Positions 11,825 through 23,392 of a stretch of DNA of 64,000 nt are shown here, piece after piece. Positions within the stretch are counted from its first letter, which is position 1. Each line of letters begins with the position of its first letter. The stretch spans positions 5,315 through 69,314 of the forward strand of contig KN834882.1 of assembly GCA_000827265.1 (NCBI GenBank), in the 5' to 3' direction. Below the pieces are notes generated by a model. That model was given only the letters and a program-made list of their open reading frames with translations, made no database searches and had not been told where the DNA came from. Both the position numbers and the translations under genes were made by a program. Source of the DNA: Collybiopsis luxurians FD-317 M1 (lineage: Eukaryota; Basidiomycota; Agaricomycetes; Agaricales; Omphalotaceae).

Positions 11825-14339
11825 CCTAAGAAAGGTTTGTTGACTTCCTGCTCAGTTGCTGGTCTGATTTACTAACTTGTAATTTGTTTCCTTTTAGCTC
11901 CCAATAGTCTGACTACAATTATTCTTTCCATGTTTACTTTCTAAAGGACGGGTCAAAGGTTAGAGGGAATTCACAGTGTTGGAGGAGTATTCATTCCAAT
12001 GTCAGATGATGTATTGATTTGATCGAGGTCTTCTTTTGTTTAACAAAGTTACAGATGTGAGGGTGAAATGGTTTAGATAGCGAAGGCAGATGAATGAAAT
12101 TAAATAGGATGATCAGTTAGTAGAAATATGCATTCAATTCACTTGTTATCCCATGCTCTAAATGTTAGAATAAATGCCAGAACGGAGCAAAAATTCTGGT
12201 CTAATATGAGTGGAGAGCCCTAGCAAATGTGAAGGGCATTTGTCTGAAAGTAGACTACCTATATAGTGATAGGTTGAACATCCAGTTGTACCATTACTAA
12301 ATCTAAGGTAGTAAATAGGTTAAATGATCTCAAACCCACAAGCGGAGACAAGCAGAAAATTAGGACTGCACGAGTGTCCCGATTGATAACCTACATTGGA
12401 ACCTCCAACACAAGCTGGACCTAGAGAAGGGAGAGCGGGTTTCACTTTCCTTATTGAAGATGCTTCTCATTCTTATTCACATGTTAAATAATATCACCTT
12501 GAAAGGCCCATAGTGACTCATTCAAACTATGTAGGTGCGGCGTAATGAAGGATCAAACAATTGTCATTCTGCTGTTCCTTGAAGGCTCACTTTCCTCTCA
12601 TCCCAGCAGCCTGTTCTACCAGTACAGGTTCTCTTCGGCATCAACTTAAATCTATTACACCGCACGCACAAGACTCGATATAATCTTTACATACCTGTCA
12701 GACCGTGAATTTGTTTTCTACACTGTTAATCATATGTTATCATCATACAACATGTGGTTAAGCATTAATATAACTGTAAATAAGCGGAAATGCGGGGGTG
12801 ATTGTATCCACCAAGTGTGTCATAGCAGGGAAAGTAGAGTAAGAGATTTCTTCTGTGTGAACTATTCAGATTGATCTTTCAGCTGGGTACCTTTTTATTG
12901 TAGCTTTAAACTTTCATCAATGTTTTGAATGTACAAAAAAAACTTCAAAGTATGATGATTGCTAATATGAAATTCTCAAGTGGTTCGAGCCTGAAGTAAG
13001 GGTGTAGTAGGTAGTAGTGTACTCGACTCTTTCTGTGTGAATAGTCCATGTTGATCTTGCAGCTCTTTCAATTTCAGTATTCGAAGTTTTGAGGGTACAA
13101 AGAAATTAAGACTGATAATGAATTGGAATGATGATTAATACTATTAATGCTGTTTTCTTAAGTGGTTTGAGAGTAATGATTCATGAATCTGAGAAATGGG
13201 AGAAGAGGCCATCTTTCCCCGGGCTTGTTGCATTAATGTGGTTGTATATGTCCGCTTTTTCTTTTGTCGCCTTTGAGCCTTGAGAGGCATATGGTATCTT
13301 TAATATACCTACTATACATACATACAGGAGGTCATTTATCCATATGTGATTTCGTGATATATGAAAGATGTCGAAGCCTGATGCACAGTTAGGGAAAGTA
13401 AAAGATGGCACTTTATCTAACCTGAAGGGAAGATACCCATGGAAAGGGGTCATTGCGGAGATATGAAGAAGAAGATACATATTACGATACACACCCGTAT
13501 GGCTATGAGAAGTTTTAAAGGGCGGGGAAGTGGAAGTGGCTTGTCAATGACGAGTAGCTGGGATGATTTTAGGGTGTACAGACTGCGACATCTTCTATTG
13601 GTGTGCGATAATGAATCCCAGGGTAGGTGAGGATACTGAACCCACTTGAACTTGCTTGAACAGGGGTCAGATCAAGTTGGCTAGGTTCTCGATCGTGGGG
13701 TGGGGTGCGGATTGCGATGACTTGTATACGTACGCAAACTCCTAACTTGAATGCTAAACTGACTCAGAATCATGATGACAAAATTGACCGAGTATTTATT
13801 GTCGGTTAACTCGGATGGCGTGGCGCAGAGCGGCACTCTAATCAGTAGTGCAAGATAATCGATGGATGATGGATGTTGGGTTTTTGCTGTAAAAACTTGG
13901 CAAACACATGCACGGTTCCTTCCTTCTCGGAGGGTTGAAAACATGTACCCTTTTCTTCGTATCATATGGAGCAGGCCTCATCTACTTAGCTGCCAACATG
14001 CGTTGTATACATATCAAGAAGAGAAGAGCTTCCCTGATGTGCAGAGATGAGAATATGTAAAAAGTACATGGAGGACCGGTGTGGTTTTTTTTTGTTTTCT
14101 ATCAAAATCAGAAAAGGATCAGAAAAACATTTTCAGACAATGTGTCCTTGGCTAAACTATGGGGTTGACAACGCTGACATGCCAGTTGATGCTGTTGGTA
14201 ATTTACGCTTTGACTGGAAGTTCGGAGATCGTACTGATTTACGGGCTCCTAAAATTGGTAAATGATATTCCAAATCAAGCGCCAGAATATATTTAAACTC
14301 CGCCCACAAATCTCTGTCACTTACCGTAACCTCCTACTT
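11825..14339. other. Decayed duplicate of the SDR 3' flank and TIM50 5' region
   Basis: No gene. About 12050-12170 resembles the SDR stop and 3' flank (37160-37260). From about 12720 onward, patches align with 31440-32600, the leader of the complete TIM50 gene, including 13190-13640 with 31730-32110 and 13860-14130 with 32310-32560. An approximately 170-bp imperfect tandem repeat is visible at 12840-13190. The stretch is much more diverged than the NLRs. Confidence 0.55.
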
Positions 14340-15793
14340 AGGCCGTCCTACTATAGTGCAGTCTTCACGATATATGGCTAGAAAATCTTTCACGCCTCGG
14401 TGTATCCCCTCCTCCCTCCCCGACGCCTGTCTTCGCCGTCTTCAGCTCCCAAGCCCACGGAGCCCTAACAACATTCAAAAAACTATGAATATTCTCCGAA
14501 TGTTCCCAATCTGGACATCTCTCCGCTGGAACTAGCAGAACCATGACAAGCAGGAACTTTGTCCAGGAACAACCTGCTCTTTGTTGACCAGAGGCGGAGG
14601 CCATATGGGAGGGTCATGCTTGGGTAATTGACGCTTATTGTTCACACTAATTTTGCATGTATGAGGAGACTGGGAAATGGATGAGTTGAAGGAGAAGAAG
14701 GTGATTCGTCAGTCAATATCTTTGCATTTGGCTGGGCACCTATTGGCACTAGAAATGCTTCAGCTGGTTATTGGGAATGGACAAACCCTCGATATCGGGA
14801 GATATTCAATGTATGTACTGCAAGTGCTTTGTTCATGACCCTTTGCTAAAAGCTTGATTATGCTTTCTCATACTTCAGTGAACCAGTAACGATTGAACTC
14901 TTACCTCCACATGCACCTTGATATCCTCAAGCTTCTCCGAACCACTATGCCCTTTCAATATCTATTGGTGAATTACTAGTTACATCTAACTCAGATGTGA
15001 GTGTTCATCCGAATTCTTCATCTCTCTCTGATGATTTTTGTTGTATTTCAGGGCCAACGGAGATGGCATACTGCAAAGCGGCCTGGGGTGGATCATTTCC
15101 TAGCCTATATCCATGTCTCCCAGTTTTCCAAGTTGGCGCTGTTTACGACGCACTATTCTTATGTGAGCCCCTTCGGCTGCAACCTCTTTTACTTTTTCCT
15201 CACCTCCGATTGTATAGACCACGATGCCAATATTGGATCACTTCGACCGTCGGCTCAGGGAATCATTCATTTGGGAGTTTCTTCAATGTTTCGGTGAGTC
15301 TAGACAGTTTTTTCATTGGAGTATAGACGGATAAGGAGGCTGATTATTTTTATTTCCCCTCTTTCTTTTTTTCCCCAGTTGCCCACATCCGCAGACCAAC
15401 ACCCCCACGCAAAACACATCGACAGTCTTGCTCAACGCAGAATGCCTCTCCCACCTCCCTTGAACCAAAATACAAAGAAGCCCAACTGTAATACCTCGAC
15501 GAGCAAGCTCAGATTGTGATGAATAAGGGATTTTTGGAGAGTGCGGTGATGGTTGCACAGGTGCCGAGTACTATTTGGGAGCGATAGAGATGGGTGGGGG
15601 AATTCGAGGGCGGTGGACTTGGATAAGTAGAGTGGCGGGGATGGGGTTTCGCCGTTGCCGTCACGTGAGATGGTGGTTCATTCGTTCGTGTTACCGGGGC
15701 AGGGGGCAGCAAGGGCCAGACAGGAGAAGGCGTGAGATAGCGTGTAGCACGGGGAGGTTGGGCATTGAGTGGGAGATGGACACGACGGCGTAG
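14340..15793 (+). pseudogene. TIM50 pseudogene (unit 2)
   Basis: A degraded full-length copy of TIM50 (compare 32805-34838) with all parts in order. It starts around an MARKSFTPR-like N-terminus. It then has the pieces equivalent to [11 protein letters not shown], the [12 protein letters not shown] phosphatase-like core, [14 protein letters not shown] (still readable near 15060-15110 as [17 protein letters not shown]), NSFGSFF, and the C-terminal QQYLDEQ helix. Stops, frameshifts, deletions of the central HLFREHTR region and an insertion near 14460-14560 prevent any product. It keeps a good 3' splice site (CCCCAG at about 15375) for the last intron, which the working copy lacks. Confidence 0.75.
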
Positions 15794-16393
15794 ACAGGGA
15801 CAGACAGACAGGTTGCATTTTACTTAGTTTACCTTACTGGTTATCATTCATCCGTCGTCCCGTCATCCTTTTTCCAAAAAAAATCGAAAACAATTTTTGG
15901 AAACGAAAAGAGAACAATCCCGGCCGCGACGAGACCAAAAAGGTGTCACGTTCCAAGAAATACAGCTTGCTTTACATCGTAGAGTAAAAATACAACGTTC
16001 CGACTTCAGATACATACAGGCCACTGGCGTGTCGTCATCTACACATGTTCTGTCTTTAACCAGGTGATATAGATCCTACAAGCGGAATGGGGTCAGCTAC
16101 ATGAACTAACGAACCGTTTGTCAAGGCCGTATCGGCATACCTGCATACTGAGCCAAATCACGATTTCCCGACCTTTCACCATCCATACGAGCCAAAGAAC
16201 CCAATGTATCTAAAAGGAGGCTCAGAAGGGCATCAATTTAAACCAAAGAACAATGACTCATACCTTTGCCCTCGTCGGGCTCACGTTTTGCGGCACGTTC
16301 GAGTTGATGACCTCCCGAACCGTTCAAGTTTAGAGAGAGAGATAAAAGAAATCAGAAGATAGCTTAAGGAAAAAAGCACGTCAATCAACTAAC
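15794..16393. other. Spacer between TIM50 pseudogene and gene G
   Basis: No gene seen. Its left part resembles the TIM50 3' flank (34870-35000); 15930-16195 resembles 1570-1810 and 45330-45540. Confidence 0.55.
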
Positions 16394-17963
16394 CTATACG
16401 ACCTCCAATTCCACCACTAGAAGTAATTCTGTTGGTCCCCCATCTTCCTCTTCCACAAAGTAACCACTCGTGAGATGTGATAATCCATATGTGAAACTAC
16501 AGGCAAGACGAACCGGCGGGTCATGCTTCTGTTTGACTAGAACCTCGGTCAAGGGTGAGCGAGGAGGTTCTGCAGCATTCCCTGAGAGGTGAAGGTGGCA
16601 GTCTGTAATGGGCGGGGATGAGAAGGAGTAAGAGAATTATGTTCAGATCAGTCGTTTGTATAAAACCTTTTAAGCGGGCAGTCACGTACCAGAAATGGCA
16701 TTAATACCAGAATCTTCCTTCTTGACAACACGAATCTCATCCCTTGTCTCTTCTTTGACACGGACTGGTACGGAGACTGCACCAGCAGATGAATAGCCAG
16801 ATGGGGGCCTCGGGATATGTAGACGTTGTTCCGAACGCTGGTAATTCTGTTCTGATTTGGTGCCGAAGGCGACATTGGAGAAGAGAGATGTACGTTAGTA
16901 TTCATCGGATTCGAGTTTAGGTACAGGTTCAGGTTCGCGCATGCGTGAGTCAAAACTCACAGAACGACGACGACGACGAAGACCATAATTAGCATGATAT
17001 TCATGGCCCGGTTCCTCTTTGACGAGTATACCACCATTGCTGGCGTTGCGCAGCTCGCAGTCTCGGTCTAGAAGGCCCACGTCTCTCGTGGGAATCTCAC
17101 ATGCCCTCAACCACTCCGGCTCTTTAGAATCCGAATTGACGTGCCTCGAGAAATCGTAGACTGAAAGCCGATATTGATCTGCTCTTGCTCCCACCGAGAG
17201 GAAAAACTCGAACCCAAAGTAGACTCTGCCTTTGGGGGGCAGTGAGATCCTCGGTCATGGCCAGGGTCACGGCCGCGATGCTGGTACTGATGATATGAAG
17301 ATCCATCGGAACGAGAAACCCTACGACCTTCCAGGTCAGATAGTAGAGATTTAACATCAATGTCTGCGTCGTCGAGGTCAGCGAATCGAGGCATAATGTC
17401 TGCATCCGCATCATGGCTGATGTTGAGAAACCGTCCGCACTCCCGTTCCCGTTCGCGCCCGCTCTCGTCTATCAAACGTGGCAACAAACGTAGTCGAAGG
17501 CAGATGCGGTACGAGGCTGTTCTCGCCAAGCTGACGACGTTTTTCAAATCGAAAATCACTTTCTTCTTCTGCACGAGCCTATCCGGCTTGGAAAGACGGA
17601 TACGAGGGTCCTGAAGGTCCCGCCTCGGAAACAGATGCGGGAGCAGGAGCACGATAAAGAAATCGTGGAGGTAGCGCAGGATGAGACATCGATGTTGGTT
17701 TCGAAGAGGCAGGGGCGTTTGAAGTAGCAGAAAAGGATAACGATAATGCCTTCGCCGGCACGGAAGGGGAACGTTTCCTTTGAACCGAAAGCAAAAAAAA
17801 AAAAAAGAACTCCTGCCCTCGCCCAGCGACTGATCGTACGATTGTTCGTACGATTCTCAACGCGTTCTATACAAGATGAATTATCACGGTGAACCAAATA
17901 TACAGAGGACAGATACGCACCTCCAAGAGCCTCTTTCATTTCTGCCGAAATACCACACGCCAT
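16394..17963 (-). CDS. Gene G: uncharacterised protein, best of three copies
   Basis: I do not recognise the family. The 3' half reads as a convincing spliced gene. One exon ends at 16961 (LVKEEPGHEYH ... RRRRRS). Its intron has a GTGAGT donor, a TACTAAC branch site and an ACAG acceptor, and leads to exon 16846-16690 (IPRPPSGYSSAG ... VPVRVKEETRDE). The next GT-AG intron leads to terminal exon 16602-16394, ending in YFVEEEDGGPTELLLVVELE and TAG. All splice phases agree. The upstream part (ATG at 17963) is Ser/Pro/Arg-rich with FLNISHDADADIMPRFADL and PKGRVYFGFEFFL segments, but a six-C run (five in unit 1) near 17235 shifts the frame, so the 5' half may be broken or more spliced than I can see. 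The repeated VKEE motifs resemble SUMO-acceptor sites. It is divergent from NLR-2, 1.15 kb away. Confidence 0.5.
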
Positions 17964-19115
17964 AGGAGGTGGGTTTACAGACTCCAGTTCTTTTCGAGTG
18001 AATATTTCTTTATAGCGAGTCCGGATAGGTCAGCTGAGAAGTGCTTTGAAAATCTGAGTCCCATTCTGATTAGACCAAAGAGAGTAACATATCAACGAAT
18101 AGGAAAAGAGTGGACCAGGAATGCGAGATAAGAACGTACTTATGATTTGGCCCTTGGATGTTTTGGGCAGTTCGAGCCTTGTCAGAAAACCAGAGTAGAA
18201 TAGGGTATAGATTAGGATAATCGGGAGGGAAGAATAAAAGAACAGAGAGAAGGGGGGCCTATGATGCTTTGGGCAGCATTTTGGTTAGATGAGCGTTGAA
18301 ATTGGTTGAAAGTAAAGAACGTATTTGATTAAGCGCCCATAGTAGCGCGCGTTCAGATGCGCGTAACACCATCGGTTTGGACATTTTTGTATATCATTAT
18401 ACCTGAATATCATGATCTACATGCGCCGGGAAATAGTTTGGCTTGCACGCTCGCGTTCGCATCGGTTTTTGCTCTCAATTTCGACTTGGCTTGACTTGAC
18501 TTACACTGGTACACGGTTACAATTGCCGAGTTTGCGCCGAGATCCATCTGTCGTGTGTAGGATGGAGGAAGTTGAAATCCGCTCCTGGACAAGTTGTACT
18601 GCTTCATTGCTTGGGTCAAGATGGTAACAGTCTCGTAAGTAATGTCGGTCATAAGGGAAGTAAGAAATAAACGCATATCATTATATAAAGCACATTGTTG
18701 GAAGACGGATTTGGTGTTAGGATATCGACATGCTGGATATCTTATTATATTCATATCTGTTGCACTGCTTCTAATACTGAAGTTTCCTTGCTCAATTCAC
18801 CAAACCCTCGAAATCGAGATGATCCGAGAATGCCGCAACTACGTGTACACATCATGGCTTCATTCCAAATGCTATGTTATCCGAACGCAGCATATTATGC
18901 CCAACACTCCCTAGTATTTTGCCATTGTTTATTACAAGTTCCATAACTATTAGTGCCCGGGATGCAACCTCAGTGATTGGACCGATGACCGACACAGCAT
19001 GCTTGCAAACCTATTGAAAACCGAGGCAGTGGTTAATCACGCCTGACATGTGCGACAGACGACTGTTACAGTGTGACAATTGCATCTTGAACCCGAACTT
19101 CCATCGTCACACTTC
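17964..19115. other. Intergenic region between divergent gene G and NLR-2
   Basis: No gene. It holds the shared 5' region of two divergent genes and is duplicated at 2660-3573, 3966-4114 and 9354-9446. The bases at 19022-19030 are the uninterrupted counterpart of the Copia 1 target. Confidence 0.6.
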
Positions 19116-21729
19116 ATGTTCAGTCAAGCCCATAGCTTTTCTATCCACGGTAGCCAGTTTATTTATAATGCTGGCAGTGGGACACAAACAGCCCAGAATC
19201 CTATATTTACATATGAGTAAGCTTTCAAATACTTATTGATGATTGGAATTTTAAAATATTAAAAAAATCGAAAGACAGATCAAACTCAAAACTCCAACTG
19301 CTCCCAGTGTACTTACTGGAAGGGATGAATTGATTGGAGAAGCTGTTCATAAATTGTGTGAAGATGATCCAGCCCACATAGCTATCCTGGGAGCTGGTGG
19401 GATGGGAAAGACTTCCTTGGCTTTGCATATTCTCAAAAATGAGCAAGTCAAGGAAAAATTCCAGGAAAAAATTTATTTTGCTCCTTGTGAAATGTGTTCA
19501 GATGGGCCAAGTATCATTCAAATTTTGATTCAGACAATGCGATTATCAATCCCAGAGGGAAAAACAGGATATGAAGTGCTGGAGACATATTTTGAATTTT
19601 CTCAAAGGCCTATTTTGTTGGTGCTGGATAATTTTGAAACACCTTGGAATATGGCTGGTGACTGGAATGCTGTTCTGAATTTAGTTGATTTTATAATGAA
19701 CCAGAGAAAGGTGTCTGTCATCTTGACTATGAGAGCTGCAGATGCTCCAGGAACTAAGGCATGGATTAAATTAGGTGGAGAATCAGGGCTACCTCCATTG
19801 AAGCTGGATCCAGCCAGACAAGCTTTTATGTTAATTTCCAACTCACATAAGGAAAATATTGAAACCTTAGACTGGATGTTAACACAGCTAGATGGCATGC
19901 CTCTTGCAATTCTTCTGATTGCCCAGCTCAGGAGGAAAAACCTAGCTCTAAAATTTTTAGTAAAAGAATGGAAGAATCACATACTTAAGAATGGGGGAAA
20001 GGAGAGCAAGTTGACAAGTGTAGCCATTTCAATTGAGCTGTCACTTCAATCACTAGAAAATGAAAGTGCAGAATGCATAAGGTTGCTACCAATCTTATCT
20101 TATCTCCCAAATGGGTTGCCAATGTGGCAGGAACAGTTGGATAAGCTATTTTCAGGATTTAAGGGCACTGTGCAAGAATCAGTCATCTCACTACTTGATT
20201 TTGCTTTAATCTATCAGGAAGCTGGGACATTAAAAATGCTTGTGCCAATTCAGGAATATATCCAAATGAAGTACCCGGCACAGGAAGAGGATTTGAATTA
20301 CATGGGAAGATACTATGTGGAATTGTTAAGAGACTGTCAAGTAGTTAGAGGCAGGGGTCAGTCTATTATTGAGTTGCACATTGCAAACATTGTGAAAGTG
20401 CTTGGTACTCAAATTCAGAGTAAATTTGATGAAAAATATACTGATGCTTGTCAATCTATTTGTGGATACAGTAAATTTTTTCCTATGACTGTGTCATTGA
20501 TTGATAAAGCATTAGGACAAAAGTGGACATGGAAGCAGGAAAAAAAGATAGAACTAAGATTTGACAAGGTGTATATACTGACATGGATGGGCCGCTATGC
20601 AGATGCAAAGGCAGAAATTGAGAAGATTCAACTTTCATTGAAATTTAGCGTGAGGAATTACATCAAACATGATTTACCTAAAAAGATAAAAATGAGGTTT
20701 AAAATAGAGTGTTATCAGAAGTTAAGCTATATTTTTATGAGAGAAAGTAAATATCCAGAGGCTAAGGAGATGCTTCTGAGAGCAAAAGGGGTAGCTGAAA
20801 TAACTGAAGACCAAGTCAGGACTGCAGAGTGTTTTCAAAGGCTGGGTGAGATCTTTTACTTGGAAGGTATATACTCTGAAGCCAAAGCAAATCTTTTCAA
20901 AGCAAAATCAGTATTTGAAAATATTGGGGACCAACTTGGTGCTGCACAGTGTCTGAAATGCCTGGGTCAGATTTCTCAGATGGAGAGTGAATATCCTGAA
21001 GCCAGAGCAATGCCTCTGGAAGCAAAATTAGCATTTGAAACTGTTGGATCCCAACTTGGTGCTGCACAGTGTCTTCGAAGCCTGGGTGAGATCTCTCAGA
21101 TGGAAAATAAATATCCTGCAGCCAGAGCAATGCTTCTGGAAGCACAATCAGTATTTGAAACCATTGGGTCCCAACTTGGTGCTGCACAGTGTCTTCAAAC
21201 CCTGGGTGAGATTTCTCAGATGGAAAGTAATTATCCTGAAGCCAGAGCAACACTTTTGGAAGCAAAATCAGCATTTGAAGCCATTGGGTTCCAACTTGGT
21301 GCTATACAGTGTCTTCAAAGTCTGGGTGAGATTTCTCAAATGGAAGATAAATATCCTGAAGCCAGAGCACTGCTTCTGGAAGCAAAATCAGCATTTGAAG
21401 CCACTGGGGACCAACCTGGTTCTGCACAGTGTCTTCAAAGCCTGGGTCAGATTTCTCAGATGGAAGATAAATATCCTGAAGCCAGAACAATGCTTTTGGA
21501 AGCAAAATCAGCATTTGAAGCCATTGGGGACCAACTTGGTTCTGCACAGTGTCTTCAAAACCTCAGTCAGATTTCTCAGATGGAAGGTAAATATCCTGAA
21601 GCCAGAGCAATTCTTCTGGAAGCACAATCAGCATTTCAAAATATTGGAAATCCACTAGGTGCTACATGGTGTCTTCGAAGGCTTGGTGAGATATCTCAAG
21701 CAGAAAGTCAATATCTGGATGTCAGTTAA
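19116..21729 (+). CDS. NLR-2: STAND NTPase with eight TPR units
   Basis: A complete NLR-like gene of two exons (19116-19216 and 19308-21729; GT-AG, phase 2), about 840 residues. The N-terminal stub (about 34 residues, MFSQAHSFSIHGSQ...) is followed by TGRDEL and an NTPase with P-loop GAGGMGKTSLAL, Walker B-like ILLVLDNFE, VILTMRAAD and GMPLAILLIAQL. A helical winged-helix-like region ends near LLRDCQ. The C-terminus is eight 40-residue tetratricopeptide units plus a partial ninth, nearly identical to each other. The NB-TPR architecture is known from many Agaricomycete genomes, and by analogy with HET-type NLRs it would act in the cytosol as a regulated oligomerising sensor. No HeLo, Goodbye, HET or enzymatic effector domain is visible at the N-terminus, so output is unknown. 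I chose ATG 19116 because it gives the correct splice phase in both copies. Confidence 0.88.
20710..21726 (+). repeat. 120-bp tandem repeats coding for TPR units of NLR-2
   Basis: Eight full 120-bp units plus a partial one; each encodes 40 residues with the core QISQMESKYPEARAMLLEAK. Units 3-8 differ at only a few codons each, mostly at positions expected on the concave face (for example ESE/ENK/ESN/EDK/EGK and GDQ/GSQ/GFQ). This is the pattern of repeat units kept alike by recombination. Confidence 0.9.
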
Positions 21730-22249
21730 GAAAGGTTTGGTGATTTCTTGCTTTGTTGTTCATCTGCTTTGGCCCAATTTTCTATACCTTAGGTCCTGTC
21801 AGGCTCTCATGTGCAAAGTCGGCTTTGCTGAATCATCCGCAGGAATTACATATCTTATTCTTGAAGTTCTTTCAACCACTGCTGCTCTGATCACAATAAC
21901 AATAACATCTTGGTCTTTATCCTACCAGTACTACACCTACTATTAACATTTCCACCACTCTTGCTTTCTATCTTAGTGATGACAGCGACACCTTTCTGAC
22001 CTCCACTGGGAAATAGTTTGGTTTTTGAACTTGTATCCATTTTAGTTTTTGCTCTCAATTTCAACCTCGGCTTGGGGTTTAGGATTGACTTTTGCTACAT
22101 ACGCCTTCCTGATCTGCAAGTAAGACCACCATGAAGTGGGTAACTAAAAAGGTGAAGATGTTGAGCAAATTTAGATGAAATAAAATGAATGACAAAAGAG
22201 TGACCGGCTTCAAAATTAATAGAGTGAAATAAAATCAAATTTAAAAGCA

Positions 22250-22440
22250 GGAGATGCACCAGACTTGGTGTAGGCAGGATTGACATAGTAGTAACTGCCC
22301 TTCTTCTTTTCAGCAGCAGCCTGTGCAGTCTTCTTTTCCAACTTGCTCTCTTCACCCTTCTTCTGTCACTTCACAACAATATCCATAGAGCAGTTGGTGG
22401 ATTCCTGCAACCACTGATGCTCAGCTTCGGTGATGAAAAT
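22250..22440 (-). pseudogene. Possible exon remnant, Lys/Ala/Glu-rich
   Basis: On the minus strand a frame reads YIFITEAEHQWLQESTNCSMDIVVK, then a TGA, then a Lys/Glu/Ala helix and KKKGSYYYVNPAYTKSG. The composition suggests a real protein exon, but no splice partners or family could be assigned. The single stop is TGA, which could be a mutated TGG or CGA codon. Confidence 0.25.
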
Positions 22441-23215
22441 GTAACTGGGGAGACAGAGTCTGATTTTTCAGAAGCAATCTACAGCCCTCCATTTTTGCTG
22501 TGGATTTGCATTAACCAACTTCAACACATTCACCAGTGAGTAATCCTAAGGTGAACTTTGAGTGCAGACCCAACAGATGCTAACCGGGTGCCTAAACTTC
22601 CTCGGCCCGACTGCGCTGTTCAATTATCTGGGTTGAAATACAGTTTCCCTTTGGGATTGCCAATATAAGTCGGACTTAATCCTTGATTACGAGAGGCTAA
22701 TCAACAAGGGGAGAATGAGCGAAACTGCATTGCACTAACCTGAGCATTCCAGCTTGCTTATGGGTGATGCAACAATGACTCTCACCTGTGCACAGGTTAA
22801 AAGCATGTCATTGTACCAGGTTAGTACTTTAGCACCTCAGAGCGCTGAGATATGCAGTCGACCAACTCAATTAGGCAAAGCTACCTTGTTTTTTCTTCCT
22901 TTCATCTTGCTAGTCATCTGTATTATTCACACCACCCTCCCTTTTCCGCCCTGTTTTGTATGCTTTTTCCTTTTACTTTGTATAACTCGCTTTTTACACT
23001 ATGTCAATCTCATTTTCATCTTATCTGTACCTTAACATCGCCTGTACCCTTTTTCGGACTGTTCCTAATTTATTGGGGGCCCTATGGGGTTGCTCTTTCT
23101 TTGGCTATAGCGAAGTTCTCCCCTTAGTGTTGATTGGTAGCAATATTTGGCATCAATTAGTCACGGACTACTCACTTTCAAAGCAAATTTACAAAATTTA
23201 CCATATTTAGAAGGA

Positions 23216-23392
23216 GACTGTATAAACGGCTGTTACGGCTGTATATGGCATGGGTTGATACGGGTTATACCGTCCCGTATCCCATACCGTATTTTTGACC
23301 TGGAAAATTGTGACAGTATGGGCACAGACCTGTATAGGCGGCACCCGTATACCATTGGTGTACGGGCACAGCGACATGCCCTAGATTAAGCA
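23216..23392. repeat. Inverted-repeat-rich patch (possible hAT end fragment)
   Basis: Multiple inverted copies of GTATCCCATACCGTA-like words (CGGGTTATACCG, CCCGTATCCC, CACCCGTATACC) are packed into about 180 bp, ending with GCATGCCCTAG-like sequence. Dense subterminal repeats of this sort occur at hAT ends, but no matching second terminus or target duplication was found. Confidence 0.25.

Noticed and set aside
20897..21658. Open frames in other frames and on the minus strand across the NLR-2 repeats
   Set aside because: Shadows of the 120-bp TPR repeats; periodic DNA keeps all frames similar.
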